NCBI GenBank assembly: GCA_903926855.1
Contig: CAIYKV010000156.1
Coordinates: 1-32,632 of the forward strand
Reading direction: 5' to 3'
DNA: 32,632 nucleotides
DNA from: an uncultured Bacteroidota bacterium
GTDB lineage: Bacteria > Bacteroidota > Bacteroidia > Chitinophagales > Chitinophagaceae
The position numbers were made by a program, and so were the translations under genes. The notes beneath the pieces are model-generated. The model saw nothing but the letters and a program-made list of their open reading frames with translations. It did no database searches and had not been told where the DNA came from. Every line of letters begins with the position of its first letter. Position 1 is the stretch's first letter. Shown here piece after piece: positions 7,820-15,273 of this stretch.

Positions 7820-10042
7820 TTACTCCATGATCTGTTTTAGTTTGGCGAATTGCTGTTGATTGGCTGCATTGTCCAATGCCATACCAATATCTCTTTTTTC
7901 TGCCGCCGTCAAATGAAAACTTAAACTGGCCGGGGCATCATTCTTTGAAGGAACATATTGAAAACAGATACGGTAAAATTGAGGCCCATACGCTTCAAAC
8001 AGATATTCAAGCTGGTCATGCTGTGCATAGTCTTGCAATTTATACCAGTTATTTTGCAATACCAGAAACGGTTTGGTTAACAGACTAATCAATGTATTGG
8101 CTTCTGTTGGCTTATCCCAATCACTCAAACTTCTGTCGCGCAATTGTAGCAAAACCACTTTACTGGTATTCTCTTTTAGCCAGTCGCGAAAAACTTCCAC
8201 AAACCGAAGCGAAGTTTCCTGCCCATAATTATCCCCGATTCCTGCATCCATCACATCAATAATTGGGTTGGTAGGAAGCCATACATTGGGCAAAACATAG
8301 GGAAATGTTGCATTCATACGCAAGGCAGAGAGAATGGTCACATTCATTGCACCCTGTTTTCCAAAATAAGAATTGAAATCAATGGCATCCGGATCATATG
8401 GAGTAATATGACTTGTATCTGTCTGATGACGCATTAGAAAACGAACTGGTCTGGTGCCCATAATCACTTTCCGGCCATCTCTACTGATTACTGAATTAAA
8501 TAACATGGTTGGTATCAGGGCTTTTGCCTCAGGGTCTGCATAGTCATGAAGTGTTTTATCCAGAACACCATGCGTATTCTCGTTAAGTTTTTGTTCGAAT
8601 GCATATCCCCTATCCTTTGCATATTCATATCCGTTCAGTGTAAATTTTTGTACAGGCCCTATCATGTCCCTGGTAACAAACGATGAGAATAAAGGGCTCA
8701 ATAGATCACGTGATATATCTGCTACATATTTTTTATCCTGAAGATTGATTGACTTACCGCTAATCTTCTCATAATATAATTCCCTGAAATAGGCTGCTCC
8801 TAACATTCCACCAGAAGCACCATTGATTAAAAAAGTTTGTTGCATTAACTGCCCATGAAAAATGCTATCCAGTCTTTGCAAAGCATTCATGGTAAAATTA
8901 GCGCTCCGGGTTCCCCCCCCGCTGGTATTGATAATATAGAGAACGGGGCGAGGACTTTTTTGCCTGGCTTTCCACCTGTTCAATATAGCTAGGAACTCTT
9001 TTTTATCTGCTTCAATATTATTATCGCTTGCCAGTTGTTTAATGCTTTTTCTGCTATAGGATGGCCGTTCTTCCTTATTCAGGTAGTTTAACCCATATAA
9101 TTTATTTCTTGGGTCAATTACCTCGTTTTGGTAAAGAAAATTCATGCCCAGATATAGAATTACTAATAAAGGAATGCTCCAGCTATGCAGGAAAAGGGAA
9201 ATAGCCCCCGAAACTGCAATGAGAATCGCAAAGAATACAGTAATACTGGCAGCAGCAGGTAGTTGAAAAAGGCGTGCGTCAGAAATATATCCAACCAATA
9301 CCAGAAAAATAAAAGCAATCAGAATCGCGATTACGGCTGCAAAATGATGCCGTTTAAAAACAGAATCTAGAAACTCTTCGGAATAATGCCTGACATCCCT
9401 GGGTTTTCGTAAACGAAAACTGGCGCTCAAAAACCAGCTAACGGTAAAATCAGATTTTTCTTTTGGCAGGGTGCTGGTTTGTACTATCTCAGCATATCTA
9501 GAATTGGCTTTCTGAATTACCGCCGACATACTATAATAAATCGTTTTATCCGCCCCAAAAAAATAAATAAATGAGATAGCAATTGACAGAACGATTCCGC
9601 CTGTAAATCCACCTACCAATAAAAATAATTTCATTCCATGAACCAATTCCTGGTAACGGGCATAGTGTACGGCAGCAATCAGATAGGTTGCCAGAAAACA
9701 GAGGGGTAGGAGCGCATTATTGATACAATATTTCAAAAAAGGTTGTGCAGTTGTTGCCAGAAAACGAAGACTTTTGCTATGTAAAATGAAAGTGGTGATA
9801 TTCCAACTCATCATGAAGATACCTACTGCAAAACCAACGATCGCCGTGCTTAGTGCAGTTACCTCTCCGAAATATTCCGGTGCCAGAAACAAGGAGTCGG
9901 CGCCGAAAGTCCGCATAAAATTTCCCGTAACCGTAGCCAATAAAATATACCAGAAAACAAGAAATACCTGGTACTTCCGAAAATGCAATAGAAATAATTG
10001 CAAAGGCATAGAGTACCAAAATCCTGTCAGGTATTTCTTCAT
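7820..10042 (-). CDS. Patatin-like phospholipase with multi-pass membrane N-terminus
   Basis: Encodes 740 residues from the ATG at 10042; an upstream TTG would add five residues. Residues about 25-305 hold some seven predicted membrane segments in two groups, with a cytosol-sized loop near 170-230. The patatin domain follows: oxyanion motif SGGGTR (374-379), nucleophile motif GASGG with S410, and catalytic aspartate D599 in DAG (the family usually has DGG or DGA). Patatins are acyl hydrolases using a Ser-Asp dyad, most often on phospholipids. A membrane-embedded patatin could act on lipids of its own bilayer. The codons for the three oxyanion glycines form an uninterrupted run of eight G (8914-8921). 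The gene follows ctaA by 47 nt and may be cotranscribed with it. Confidence 0.85.
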   Translation of the reverse strand: MKKYLTGFWYSMPLQLFLLHFRKYQVFLVFWYILLATVTGNFMRTFGADSLFLAPEYFGEVTALSTAIVGFAVGIFMMSWNITTFILHSKSLRFLATTAQPFLKYCINNALLPLCFLATYLIAAVHYARYQELVHGMKLFLLVGGFTGGIVLSIAISFIYFFGADKTIYYSMSAVIQKANSRYAEIVQTSTLPKEKSDFTVSWFLSASFRLRKPRDVRHYSEEFLDSVFKRHHFAAVIAILIAFIFLVLVGYISDARLFQLPAAASITVFFAILIAVSGAISLFLHSWSIPLLVILYLGMNFLYQNEVIDPRNKLYGLNYLNKEERPSYSRKSIKQLASDNNIEADKKEFLAILNRWKARQKSPRPVLYIINTSGGGTRSANFTMNALQRLDSIFHGQLMQQTFLINGASGGMLGAAYFRELYYEKISGKSINLQDKKYVADISRDLLSPLFSSFVTRDMIGPVQKFTLNGYEYAKDRGYAFEQKLNENTHGVLDKTLHDYADPEAKALIPTMLFNSVISRDGRKVIMGTRPVRFLMRHQTDTSHITPYDPDAIDFNSYFGKQGAMNVTILSALRMNATFPYVLPNVWLPTNPIIDVMDAGIGDNYGQETSLRFVEVFRDWLKENTSKVVLLQLRDRSLSDWDKPTEANTLISLLTKPFLVLQNNWYKLQDYAQHDQLEYLFEAYGPQFYRICFQYVPSKNDAPASLSFHLTAAEKRDIGMALDNAANQQQFAKLKQIME

Positions 10043-10089
10043 ATTTACAAGAGTCAATTTTGGATAGTACCGCTGCGTGCTTTATCAGG

Positions 10090-11157
10090 TTATCTGGGTT
10101 GAGCAGTATGCCTGTTTACATACAGCATGGCAATCAATGACAATAATAACAACATTCCGGTTAACTGGTGTAATTGTGCTATCCATTCAAATACTCCCCA
10201 ATGACCCGGAACAATGGTGTTGCTGGTTAATAAAGAACTAACACCCAGTATTACCTGAACAAAAAAAATAACCAACGGAATCCATTTAATCCGTTCAAAC
10301 AAAAAGCTTCCTTTGGTTCTGAACAGTTTTACTGACCAGATCAAAATAAGTACCAATAAAAGATAGGCAATACTTCGATGGATAAAATGAATCAACAATC
10401 GGTTATCTATAAAATTAAGCCAAAGAGGAGAATCTTTAAAAAGATCCTTGGGTAGCCATTCTCCATTGATAGTGGGCCAGCTGGAAGCAAAAGCCGCGGC
10501 TTTATGACCCGCCATCAACGCACCGTAAAACAATTGAAATACCACTAAAATAAGTATACCGATATTCCATTTCCGCAAAGAGTGGTTTCTACTGATTTGC
10601 CCATCCGCAATCCTTAACCGGAGCGCAAACCAGAATGTATAACTCAATAATCCCAATGCAAAAATAAAATGAAGAGATAAACGGGTAGGCTTTACATAAA
10701 TCGCATCGCCGGTTAGTCCGCTCGCTACCATAATCCAACCAATAGCCCCTTGCAATGCCCCTAAAAAAAATAAGGTTACAAAAGGAATCACCATTTCTTT
10801 CCTGAATTGTTTTCTGATAAAGAAGTAGATGAATCCGAAAGCAAAAACCACCCCGATTAATCTGCCCCATAAACGATGAAACCATTCCCAGAAAAAAATA
10901 AATTTAAAATCAGCCAGGGAGAACTCAAAGTTTAACAAATGAAACTGGGGTGTTTGCTTATACTTATCAAATTCATTGAGCCATTGTTGCTCATTTAGTG
11001 GTGGCAATGCCCCGGTAATTACATCCCACTGTGTAATGGATAATCCGCTTCCGGTTAATCGTGTAATACCCCCCAATGCAATCTGTATGATCGTCATTAC
11101 CACACCCAGCAGTAACCAATTGGCTACCTGTCTGGATGATTTTTCTGTTATACCCAT
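10090..11157 (-). CDS. ctaA: Heme A synthase (COX15/CtaA)
   Basis: Encodes 355 residues with eight predicted membrane helices. The four haem-ligand histidines are present in family context: H94 (EWFHRLWGR), H163 (LSLHF), H260 (HFIHRS) and H330 (QLHQLTG). The enzyme oxidises the C8 methyl of heme O to a formyl group, giving heme A for aa3-type cytochrome oxidase, which implies aerobic respiration. The open frame extends 42 codons further upstream, but the ATG at 11157 is chosen because the helix-1 region begins right after it and a perfect -7 element lies 24 nt upstream, inside the longer frame. No oxidase subunit or heme O synthase gene is adjacent. Confidence 0.93.
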   Translation of the reverse strand: MGITEKSSRQVANWLLLGVVMTIIQIALGGITRLTGSGLSITQWDVITGALPPLNEQQWLNEFDKYKQTPQFHLLNFEFSLADFKFIFFWEWFHRLWGRLIGVVFAFGFIYFFIRKQFRKEMVIPFVTLFFLGALQGAIGWIMVASGLTGDAIYVKPTRLSLHFIFALGLLSYTFWFALRLRIADGQISRNHSLRKWNIGILILVVFQLFYGALMAGHKAAAFASSWPTINGEWLPKDLFKDSPLWLNFIDNRLLIHFIHRSIAYLLLVLILIWSVKLFRTKGSFLFERIKWIPLVIFFVQVILGVSSLLTSNTIVPGHWGVFEWIAQLHQLTGMLLLLSLIAMLYVNRHTAQPR

Positions 11158-11181
11158 ATCTATTCTTTTGCGAAATTGAGG

Positions 11182-11189
11182 CAAAGGTA
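11182..11189 (-). promoter_or_regulatory. -7 element before ctaA (TACCTTTG)
   Basis: The minus strand reads TACCTTTG, an exact TAnnTTTG match, 24 nt before the chosen ATG of ctaA. No TTTG is found at the usual 19-21 nt spacing upstream, so the -33 half is missing or degenerate. It supports the shorter ctaA start. Confidence 0.5.
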
Positions 11190-11341
11190 CTGGTGCCATT
11201 CCAATATTACCCGGGTAGCCATCGCTCATTTCTGGATTTAGTTTGTGTTTGCAAACCTGGCATTTACGGCTAACTGAATGCAAAATCAGTGTATAGATAA
11301 ATGAATTTGCCTCAGTTCAAACAATTGTTGAATTTTACGAT

Positions 11342-11938
11342 GTGTTAGCCTCATTTTATCAAAACATTGCTTCTGAAGCCGGCTCGGATGAAGCCGGCCG
11401 AGGATGTTATGCAGGTCCGGTTTTTGCAGCAGCAGTTATTTTACCAGTTGATTTTTATCACCCATTATTAAACGACAGCAAGCAGGTAACCGAAAAAAAT
11501 AGATCTCTTTTACAGGAACTGATCTGTTCGGCTGCAATTTCCTGGGCCGTTGCCAAAGTAGATAATACAGAAATTGACCAGATCAATATATTACAAGCCT
11601 CCTTTAAAGCCATGCACCTGTCGATTGGTAAGCTAAACCCTGAACCGGAATTATTATTAATAGATGGCAATCGTTTTAAACCCTACAAAAATATTCCGCA
11701 TCATTGTATTATAAAGGGGGATGGGAAATTTGCCAGTATTGCAGCGGCGAGTATATTGGCTAAAACGTTTCGGGATAGTTATATGCAGGAGTTACATAAA
11801 GAATTTCCGATGTATGGATGGGATCGAAACAAAGGTTATGGAACACTTGAACACAGACTTGCCATTGAAAAATATGGATTATGTAAGTACCATCGAAAAA
11901 GCTATCGAATTAATCCGACTGAGAGCAGTTTATTTTAA
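11342..11938 (+). CDS. rnhB: Ribonuclease HII
   Basis: Encodes 198 residues. The signature SDEAGRGCYAGPV gives catalytic D16 and E17; D108 in LIDGN and D145 in AKTFRD complete the acidic site. RNase HII cuts RNA in RNA-DNA hybrids and removes misincorporated ribonucleotides from DNA. The only usable start is GTG at 11342: the frame is open upstream only to a stop at 11294 and has no ATG before the DEAGRG motif. The gene is divergent from ctaA and convergent with the yciO-type gene, 52 nt from its stop. Confidence 0.93.
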   Translation: MLASFYQNIASEAGSDEAGRGCYAGPVFAAAVILPVDFYHPLLNDSKQVTEKNRSLLQELICSAAISWAVAKVDNTEIDQINILQASFKAMHLSIGKLNPEPELLLIDGNRFKPYKNIPHHCIIKGDGKFASIAAASILAKTFRDSYMQELHKEFPMYGWDRNKGYGTLEHRLAIEKYGLCKYHRKSYRINPTESSLF

Positions 11939-11942
11939 ACGG

Positions 11943-11991
11943 ATTGTATACATTCTGAAAATAAAAAAGTAAAGCCGGTATTCTATACAAT
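11943..11991. repeat. Inverted repeat between convergent genes
   Basis: Eight-base arms ATTGTATA (11943-11950) and TATACAAT (11984-11991) enclose 33 nt between the stops of rnhB and the yciO-type gene. The loop is long and there is no good T-run, so a termination role is only possible. Confidence 0.3.
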
Positions 11992-12599
11992 TACTCCTCC
12001 CATTTACCAGCACCTTCCCTGATCACTTCGTAACTGTCTTTTGTACAATCAATAATAGTAGAAGGAATCATTCCGCCAATACCTCCATCAACTACTATAT
12101 CTACGAGTTTATGAAAACTATCATATATCCTTTCAGGGTCAGTATACTCTTCTACCATATTACCGGGAAGAGACGCAGATAATAATGGATGACCCAGCTC
12201 ATGTACAATCGTTCTGGCGATAGTATTATTGGGGATTCTAAGACCGATTGTATTTTTCTTGCTATGCAAAATCTTCGGAACTTCTTTACTCGCTGGTAAA
12301 ATAAAAGTATAGGGACCGGGTAAATAGTTTTTTAGTAAGCGGTAAAGCGGAGTGGAAATACTTTTCGTGTATTTACTCAAATCACTCAAATCATAACATA
12401 CAAAACTGAGTTGAGCTTTTGCCGGATCAATTTGTTTAATTCTGGCAATACGTTCAATAGCTTTGGGCTGATAGATATCACAACCCAATCCATAAATAGT
12501 ATCTGTTGGGTAAATGATTATGCCCCCCGAAAGCAAACAGTCAACGATGGTTTTCAGATGACGAGGATTAGGGTTATCCGGATGAACCTGTAAGAACAT
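11991..12599 (-). CDS. yciO: Sua5/YrdC family protein, YciO-type
   Basis: Encodes 202 residues from the ATG at 12599. The longer open frame adds a hydrophobic stretch absent from the family, whereas MFLQVHPDNPNPR aligns with the YciO N-terminus. The YrdC fold is shown by IIIYPTDTIYGLGCDI (about 28-43), the GPYTFIL segment, and KNTIGLRIP. Where TsaC/Sua5 proteins carry a SAN-like motif this one has LLSASLPG, as in E. coli YciO. The YrdC fold binds RNA and nucleotides; TsaC makes threonylcarbamoyl-AMP for the tRNA modification t6A, while the role of YciO is less certain. No standalone TsaC is seen in the window, so whether this is the main t6A enzyme is open. Confidence 0.85.
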   Translation of the reverse strand: MFLQVHPDNPNPRHLKTIVDCLLSGGIIIYPTDTIYGLGCDIYQPKAIERIARIKQIDPAKAQLSFVCYDLSDLSKYTKSISTPLYRLLKNYLPGPYTFILPASKEVPKILHSKKNTIGLRIPNNTIARTIVHELGHPLLSASLPGNMVEEYTDPERIYDSFHKLVDIVVDGGIGGMIPSTIIDCTKDSYEVIREGAGKWEE

Positions 12600-12705
12600 A
12601 GTTAAAAGTAGACCGGAAAACGCAAAAATGGAAATATTAATAACAGCTAACCCCACCAGCATACATAGTTCTTATTATTCATTTCTAAATAGTCTACTCT
12701 TATTC

Positions 12706-12739
12706 TTGCCGGTAAATCCGGCAACTTATGTTAACATAA
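12706..12739. repeat. Hairpin and adjoining 14-nt palindrome
   Basis: A perfect hairpin (TTGCCGG 12706-12712, loop TAAAT, CCGGCAA 12718-12724) is followed one base later by the perfect palindrome TTATGTTAACATAA (12726-12739). The palindrome runs directly into the terminator-like hairpin, so three structures are stacked end to end. Confidence 0.55.
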
Positions 12740-12765
12740 AGGCGGCCTTGCGCCGCCTTTTGTTT
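12738..12765 (+). terminator. Terminator-like GC-rich hairpin
   Basis: A nine-base perfect stem AAAGGCGGC (12738-12746), loop CTTGC, and GCCGCCTTT (12752-12760) is followed by TGTTTG on the plus strand. It looks like an intrinsic terminator, yet no plus-strand gene ends just before it. That raises the possibility of a short non-coding transcript. Confidence 0.5.
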
Positions 12766-12791
12766 GTAACCCTCTATGAAACCTGGATTCT

Positions 12792-12817
12792 TAAAACAGC
12801 CGCTCAAAACTGTTTTA
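12792..12817. repeat. Hairpin (TAAAACAG / CTGTTTTA)
   Basis: Eight-base perfect arms enclose a 10-nt loop. It lies 27 nt after the terminator-like hairpin, and its function is not known. Confidence 0.4.
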
Positions 12818-12901
12818 TAGACGCAAAATAGAAAGTGCCAGGGAAACAAAAAACGTTAGTACTACTCTTCCGGTACGGGTATTTTAGCAGCAGAAAATTG
12901 C

Positions 12902-12945
12902 GGCAAATACCTATTTTATTTTTTAGGATAATTAACGAATTTGCC
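12902..12945. promoter_or_regulatory. Nested inverted repeat upstream of response regulator
   Basis: Outer arms GGCAAAT (12902-12908) and ATTTGCC (12939-12945) enclose inner arms CCTA (12910-12913) and TAGG (12924-12927). The repeat ends 45 nt before the response-regulator ATG, where an operator would be expected. No clear promoter is found. Confidence 0.25.
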
Positions 12946-12990
12946 TGGTCAGCTATTTATTAACCCGGATAATGTTCCTACTGGTTATTT

Positions 12991-13644
12991 ATGATACCTA
13001 TTGCAATTGTAGATGATCATATTTTAATAAGATATGCACTTGCCAAACATATCAATACATTTTCGGGATACCAGGTAATTTTGGAAGCGAATAATGGGAA
13101 ACATTTTATCAGCCAGCTAAATACCCGGCAATTTCCGGCACTAGTACTGCTTGATATCCATATGCCTGAAATGAATGGCTTTGAAACTGCAATCTGGATA
13201 AGCCGTCATCATCCACAAATTAAGATCATTGCGGTAAGCATGGTAACTGATGAAACAGCCATTATACGGATGCTTAGGAGTGGCGCCAGGGGTTATCTCA
13301 CAAAAGATGCTGAGCCGGAAGAATTACAGCTTGCTTTACAAACAGTAATTGATAAAGGTATTTATATGAACAGGCTGTTATATACACATGTAATGCCCAC
13401 CATCTATCATAATCCCGTACAAACTGAAGAAGGTTATTTGAAAGTAATCACTTTGAGTAAAAGGGAAAAAGAGTTTTTACAATGGCTTTGTACAGATAAA
13501 GCCTATAAAGAAATCGCGGTAGCCATGTGCGTCAGTATCAGAACGGTGGATGGCTATCGCGATTCGCTTTTCGAAAAATTAAAAGTGGCTTCCAGAATTG
13601 GTCTGGTCACTTTTGCCATCAGGAATCAGATTGTACAAATCTGA
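12991..13644 (+). CDS. NarL/FixJ-family response regulator (orphan)
   Basis: Encodes 217 residues. The receiver domain (about 1-120) has the acidic pair D8-D9, phospho-acceptor D55 in LLDIHMPEMNG, S83 at the switch position and K105 in YLTKDA, so it should be phosphorylatable. A LuxR-type helix-turn-helix spans about 154-212 (LSKREKEFLQWL, YKEIAVAMCVSIRTVDGYR, FEKLKVASR). No histidine kinase is adjacent, so the partner and the target genes are unknown. Start ATG 12991. The gene is followed by the convergent korB-like gene, 29 nt away, with no terminator seen. Confidence 0.93.
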   Translation: MIPIAIVDDHILIRYALAKHINTFSGYQVILEANNGKHFISQLNTRQFPALVLLDIHMPEMNGFETAIWISRHHPQIKIIAVSMVTDETAIIRMLRSGARGYLTKDAEPEELQLALQTVIDKGIYMNRLLYTHVMPTIYHNPVQTEEGYLKVITLSKREKEFLQWLCTDKAYKEIAVAMCVSIRTVDGYRDSLFEKLKVASRIGLVTFAIRNQIVQI

Positions 13645-13673
13645 AATGACAATGAATATATACCAGACTCTGT

Positions 13674-14714
13674 TTATTTTATCTCCCATACATCTCTGCC
13701 ATGTAAAAGCTTATCCAAGTCTCCCCTGCCTTTACCGGCAATAGCTTCTTCAATCTGCATAGTCATTACATCTTCATAACAGGCACGCTGCGTTTCATAA
13801 AATACACCAAATGGTCTTGGGAAATGTCCCCCTTGTTTATTCGGGTTATCAAACATTCTTACCAATATCTGTGCTTTATAAAAATCAGTTTCATCATGTA
13901 TCCAAAGATCTTCTTCTGTTACACCATTGCCCAACTCTACCACAACCGGATGTAAGCCATCCAGCTTAATTCCTTTTTTACGGTCTGCCCCAAATACCAG
14001 CGGTTTTCCTTGTTCCAGGAATAAAGTTTCTTCCAGCTTGGTTCCTTTTTCTGTAAATATTTCAAAAGCACCATCATTGAAAATATTACAATTCTGGTAT
14101 ATTTCTAAGAAAGAAGATCCTTTATGCTGGTATGACCTGGTAAGCATGGATTGCAGGTGTTTGGGATCACGATCCATACTTCTTGCTATAAAACTTGCAT
14201 CAGCACCCATGGCCAATGCCAGAGGATTGAAGGGATGGTCAATACTTCCCATCGGGGTACTCTTGGTGATTTTATGTTCTTCGGAAGTAGGTGAATACTG
14301 TCCTTTTGTTAAACCATAAATCTGGTTATTAAACAACAATACGTTCACATCAAAATTCCGGCGTAATAAGTGAATCGTATGGTTACCCCCAATACTCAAC
14401 CCATCCCCATCACCAGTAACTATCCAAACACTTAATTCGGGTCTGGCTGCTTTCAACCCACTGGCTACCGCTGTAGCACGACCATGGATTGAGTGCATTC
14501 CATACGTATTCATATAATATGGAAAACGGCTGCTACATCCGATACCACTAATAATCACAATATTTTCCTTGGGTATTCCAATACCCGGCATAATTTTTTG
14601 TACCTGGGCTAAAATAGAATAGTCGCCACAACCAGGGCACCAACGTACTTCCTGATCAGTTGCAAAATCTTTAGCAGTAAGCTGTGGGGCAATTTGAGTA
14701 AGGGTCTCTGACAT
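13674..14714 (-). CDS. korB: 2-oxoacid:ferredoxin oxidoreductase, beta subunit
   Basis: Encodes 346 residues. The N-terminal RWCPGCGDY motif, GIGCSSRFPYY with HSIHGRA, and the thiamine-diphosphate motif beginning GDGDGLSIGG and ending near FNNQIYGLTKGQ identify the beta subunit of the KorAB/OFOR family. The complex decarboxylates 2-oxoglutarate (or pyruvate and related acids) to the acyl-CoA and reduces ferredoxin. It needs an alpha subunit for the pyrimidine/pyrophosphate and CoA domains. In most genomes korA lies directly upstream, but here the 128 nt upstream are non-coding repeats and then an unrelated gene. Start ATG 14714. Substrate assignment to 2-oxoglutarate is from family resemblance only. 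Confidence 0.9.
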   Translation of the reverse strand: MSETLTQIAPQLTAKDFATDQEVRWCPGCGDYSILAQVQKIMPGIGIPKENIVIISGIGCSSRFPYYMNTYGMHSIHGRATAVASGLKAARPELSVWIVTGDGDGLSIGGNHTIHLLRRNFDVNVLLFNNQIYGLTKGQYSPTSEEHKITKSTPMGSIDHPFNPLALAMGADASFIARSMDRDPKHLQSMLTRSYQHKGSSFLEIYQNCNIFNDGAFEIFTEKGTKLEETLFLEQGKPLVFGADRKKGIKLDGLHPVVVELGNGVTEEDLWIHDETDFYKAQILVRMFDNPNKQGGHFPRPFGVFYETQRACYEDVMTMQIEEAIAGKGRGDLDKLLHGRDVWEIK

Positions 14715-14722
14715 AAAACTTG

Positions 14723-14820
14723 ATTAGTAATGATCAATTAATAATTAGTAATAGAACCGAATCACCAATTACTAATTCCTGCAAAAATCGTAAATAATTA
14801 GTAATTATGGATTACTAATT
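14723..14820. repeat. Cluster of ATTAGTAAT repeats in both orientations
   Basis: The 9-mer ATTAGTAAT occurs in the plus orientation at 14723-14731, 14744-14752 and 14797-14805. Its complement ATTACTAAT occurs at 14768-14776 and 14811-14819. Five copies in 98 bp fill nearly the whole korB upstream gap and could form alternative hairpins in RNA. Similar words recur at 27344-27385. Confidence 0.7.
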
Positions 14821-14842
14821 CTGAATTATTCAACACCGGGTA

Positions 14843-15187
14843 CTATAATTGGTTCAATTCCTCCCAATATTCTGCCGCCCGCCTTGTATGAGGTATTACA
14901 ATCGTTCCCCCCACTATATTGGCAACCGCAAAAATTTCGTAGATCTCATCGGTATTTACCCCTAATTCAAAGTTCTTACCAAGATGGTATTTGATGCAAT
15001 CATCGCAACGAAGTACCATACTGGCTACCAGACCCAGCATTTCCTTGGTCTTTTTATCCAGTGCACCCTCTTCATAGGTATTGGTATCCAGGTTCCATAA
15101 ACGCTTCATCACAAGATTATTCTTACTTAAGATTACTTCATTCATTTTTTCCCTGTAAGAATTGAATTCCTTAACTAATTCACTCAT
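14843..15187 (-). CDS. Carboxymuconolactone decarboxylase / AhpD-like protein
   Basis: Encodes 114 residues from the ATG at 15187; the longer frame would add 12 residues overlapping the promoter region. The AhpD core is clear: helical, with CDDC followed by IKYH (CxxC then a histidine three residues later) near residues 61-68. In AhpD this set carries out peroxidase chemistry or thiol relay; related proteins are gamma-carboxymuconolactone decarboxylases. With both cysteines present a redox role is more likely than lactone decarboxylation. The gene faces away from the S9 peptidase gene and lies upstream of korB in the same orientation, separated by the repeat cluster. Confidence 0.88.
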   Translation of the reverse strand: MSELVKEFNSYREKMNEVILSKNNLVMKRLWNLDTNTYEEGALDKKTKEMLGLVASMVLRCDDCIKYHLGKNFELGVNTDEIYEIFAVANIVGGTIVIPHTRRAAEYWEELNQL

Positions 15188-15206
15188 AATTTCAGATTTT
15201 AGGTGC

Positions 15207-15214
15207 CAAAAATA
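15207..15214 (-). promoter_or_regulatory. -7-like element before the AhpD-like gene (TATTTTTG)
   Basis: The minus strand reads TATTTTTG, an exact TAnnTTTG match, about 20 nt before the chosen ATG. No TTTG is present at the expected -33 spacing. It also supports the shorter start, since the longer frame begins upstream of it. Confidence 0.4.
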
Positions 15215-15273
15215 CAAAAGCACCTACTGAATGGCTGTTTTTGTTTGTATTTTCCGTTTTCAAATCAGTTATT

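Larger units (their letters stand above)
12600..12990. other. Gene-free 390-bp stretch rich in inverted repeats
   Basis: No convincing gene is seen. A 67-codon plus-strand frame at 12628-12831 runs through the hairpins and has no recognisable features. The stretch contains at least five inverted repeats, listed separately. It separates the starts of the divergent yciO-type and response-regulator genes. Confidence 0.5.

Noticed and set aside
11158..11283. N-terminal extension of heme A synthase with a CxxC motif
   Set aside because: A -7 promoter element lies inside this part, heme A synthases start close to helix 1, and the extension has no family match that I recognise.
12600..12662. Hydrophobic N-terminal extension of the YciO-type protein
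   Set aside because: YciO proteins begin at the segment preceding HPDNP, matching the ATG at 12599; the extra residues come from non-coding DNA.
12628..12831. 67-codon plus-strand frame in the inverted-repeat gap
   Set aside because: It runs through three hairpins, has no recognisable domain, and overlaps the start region of the yciO-type gene.
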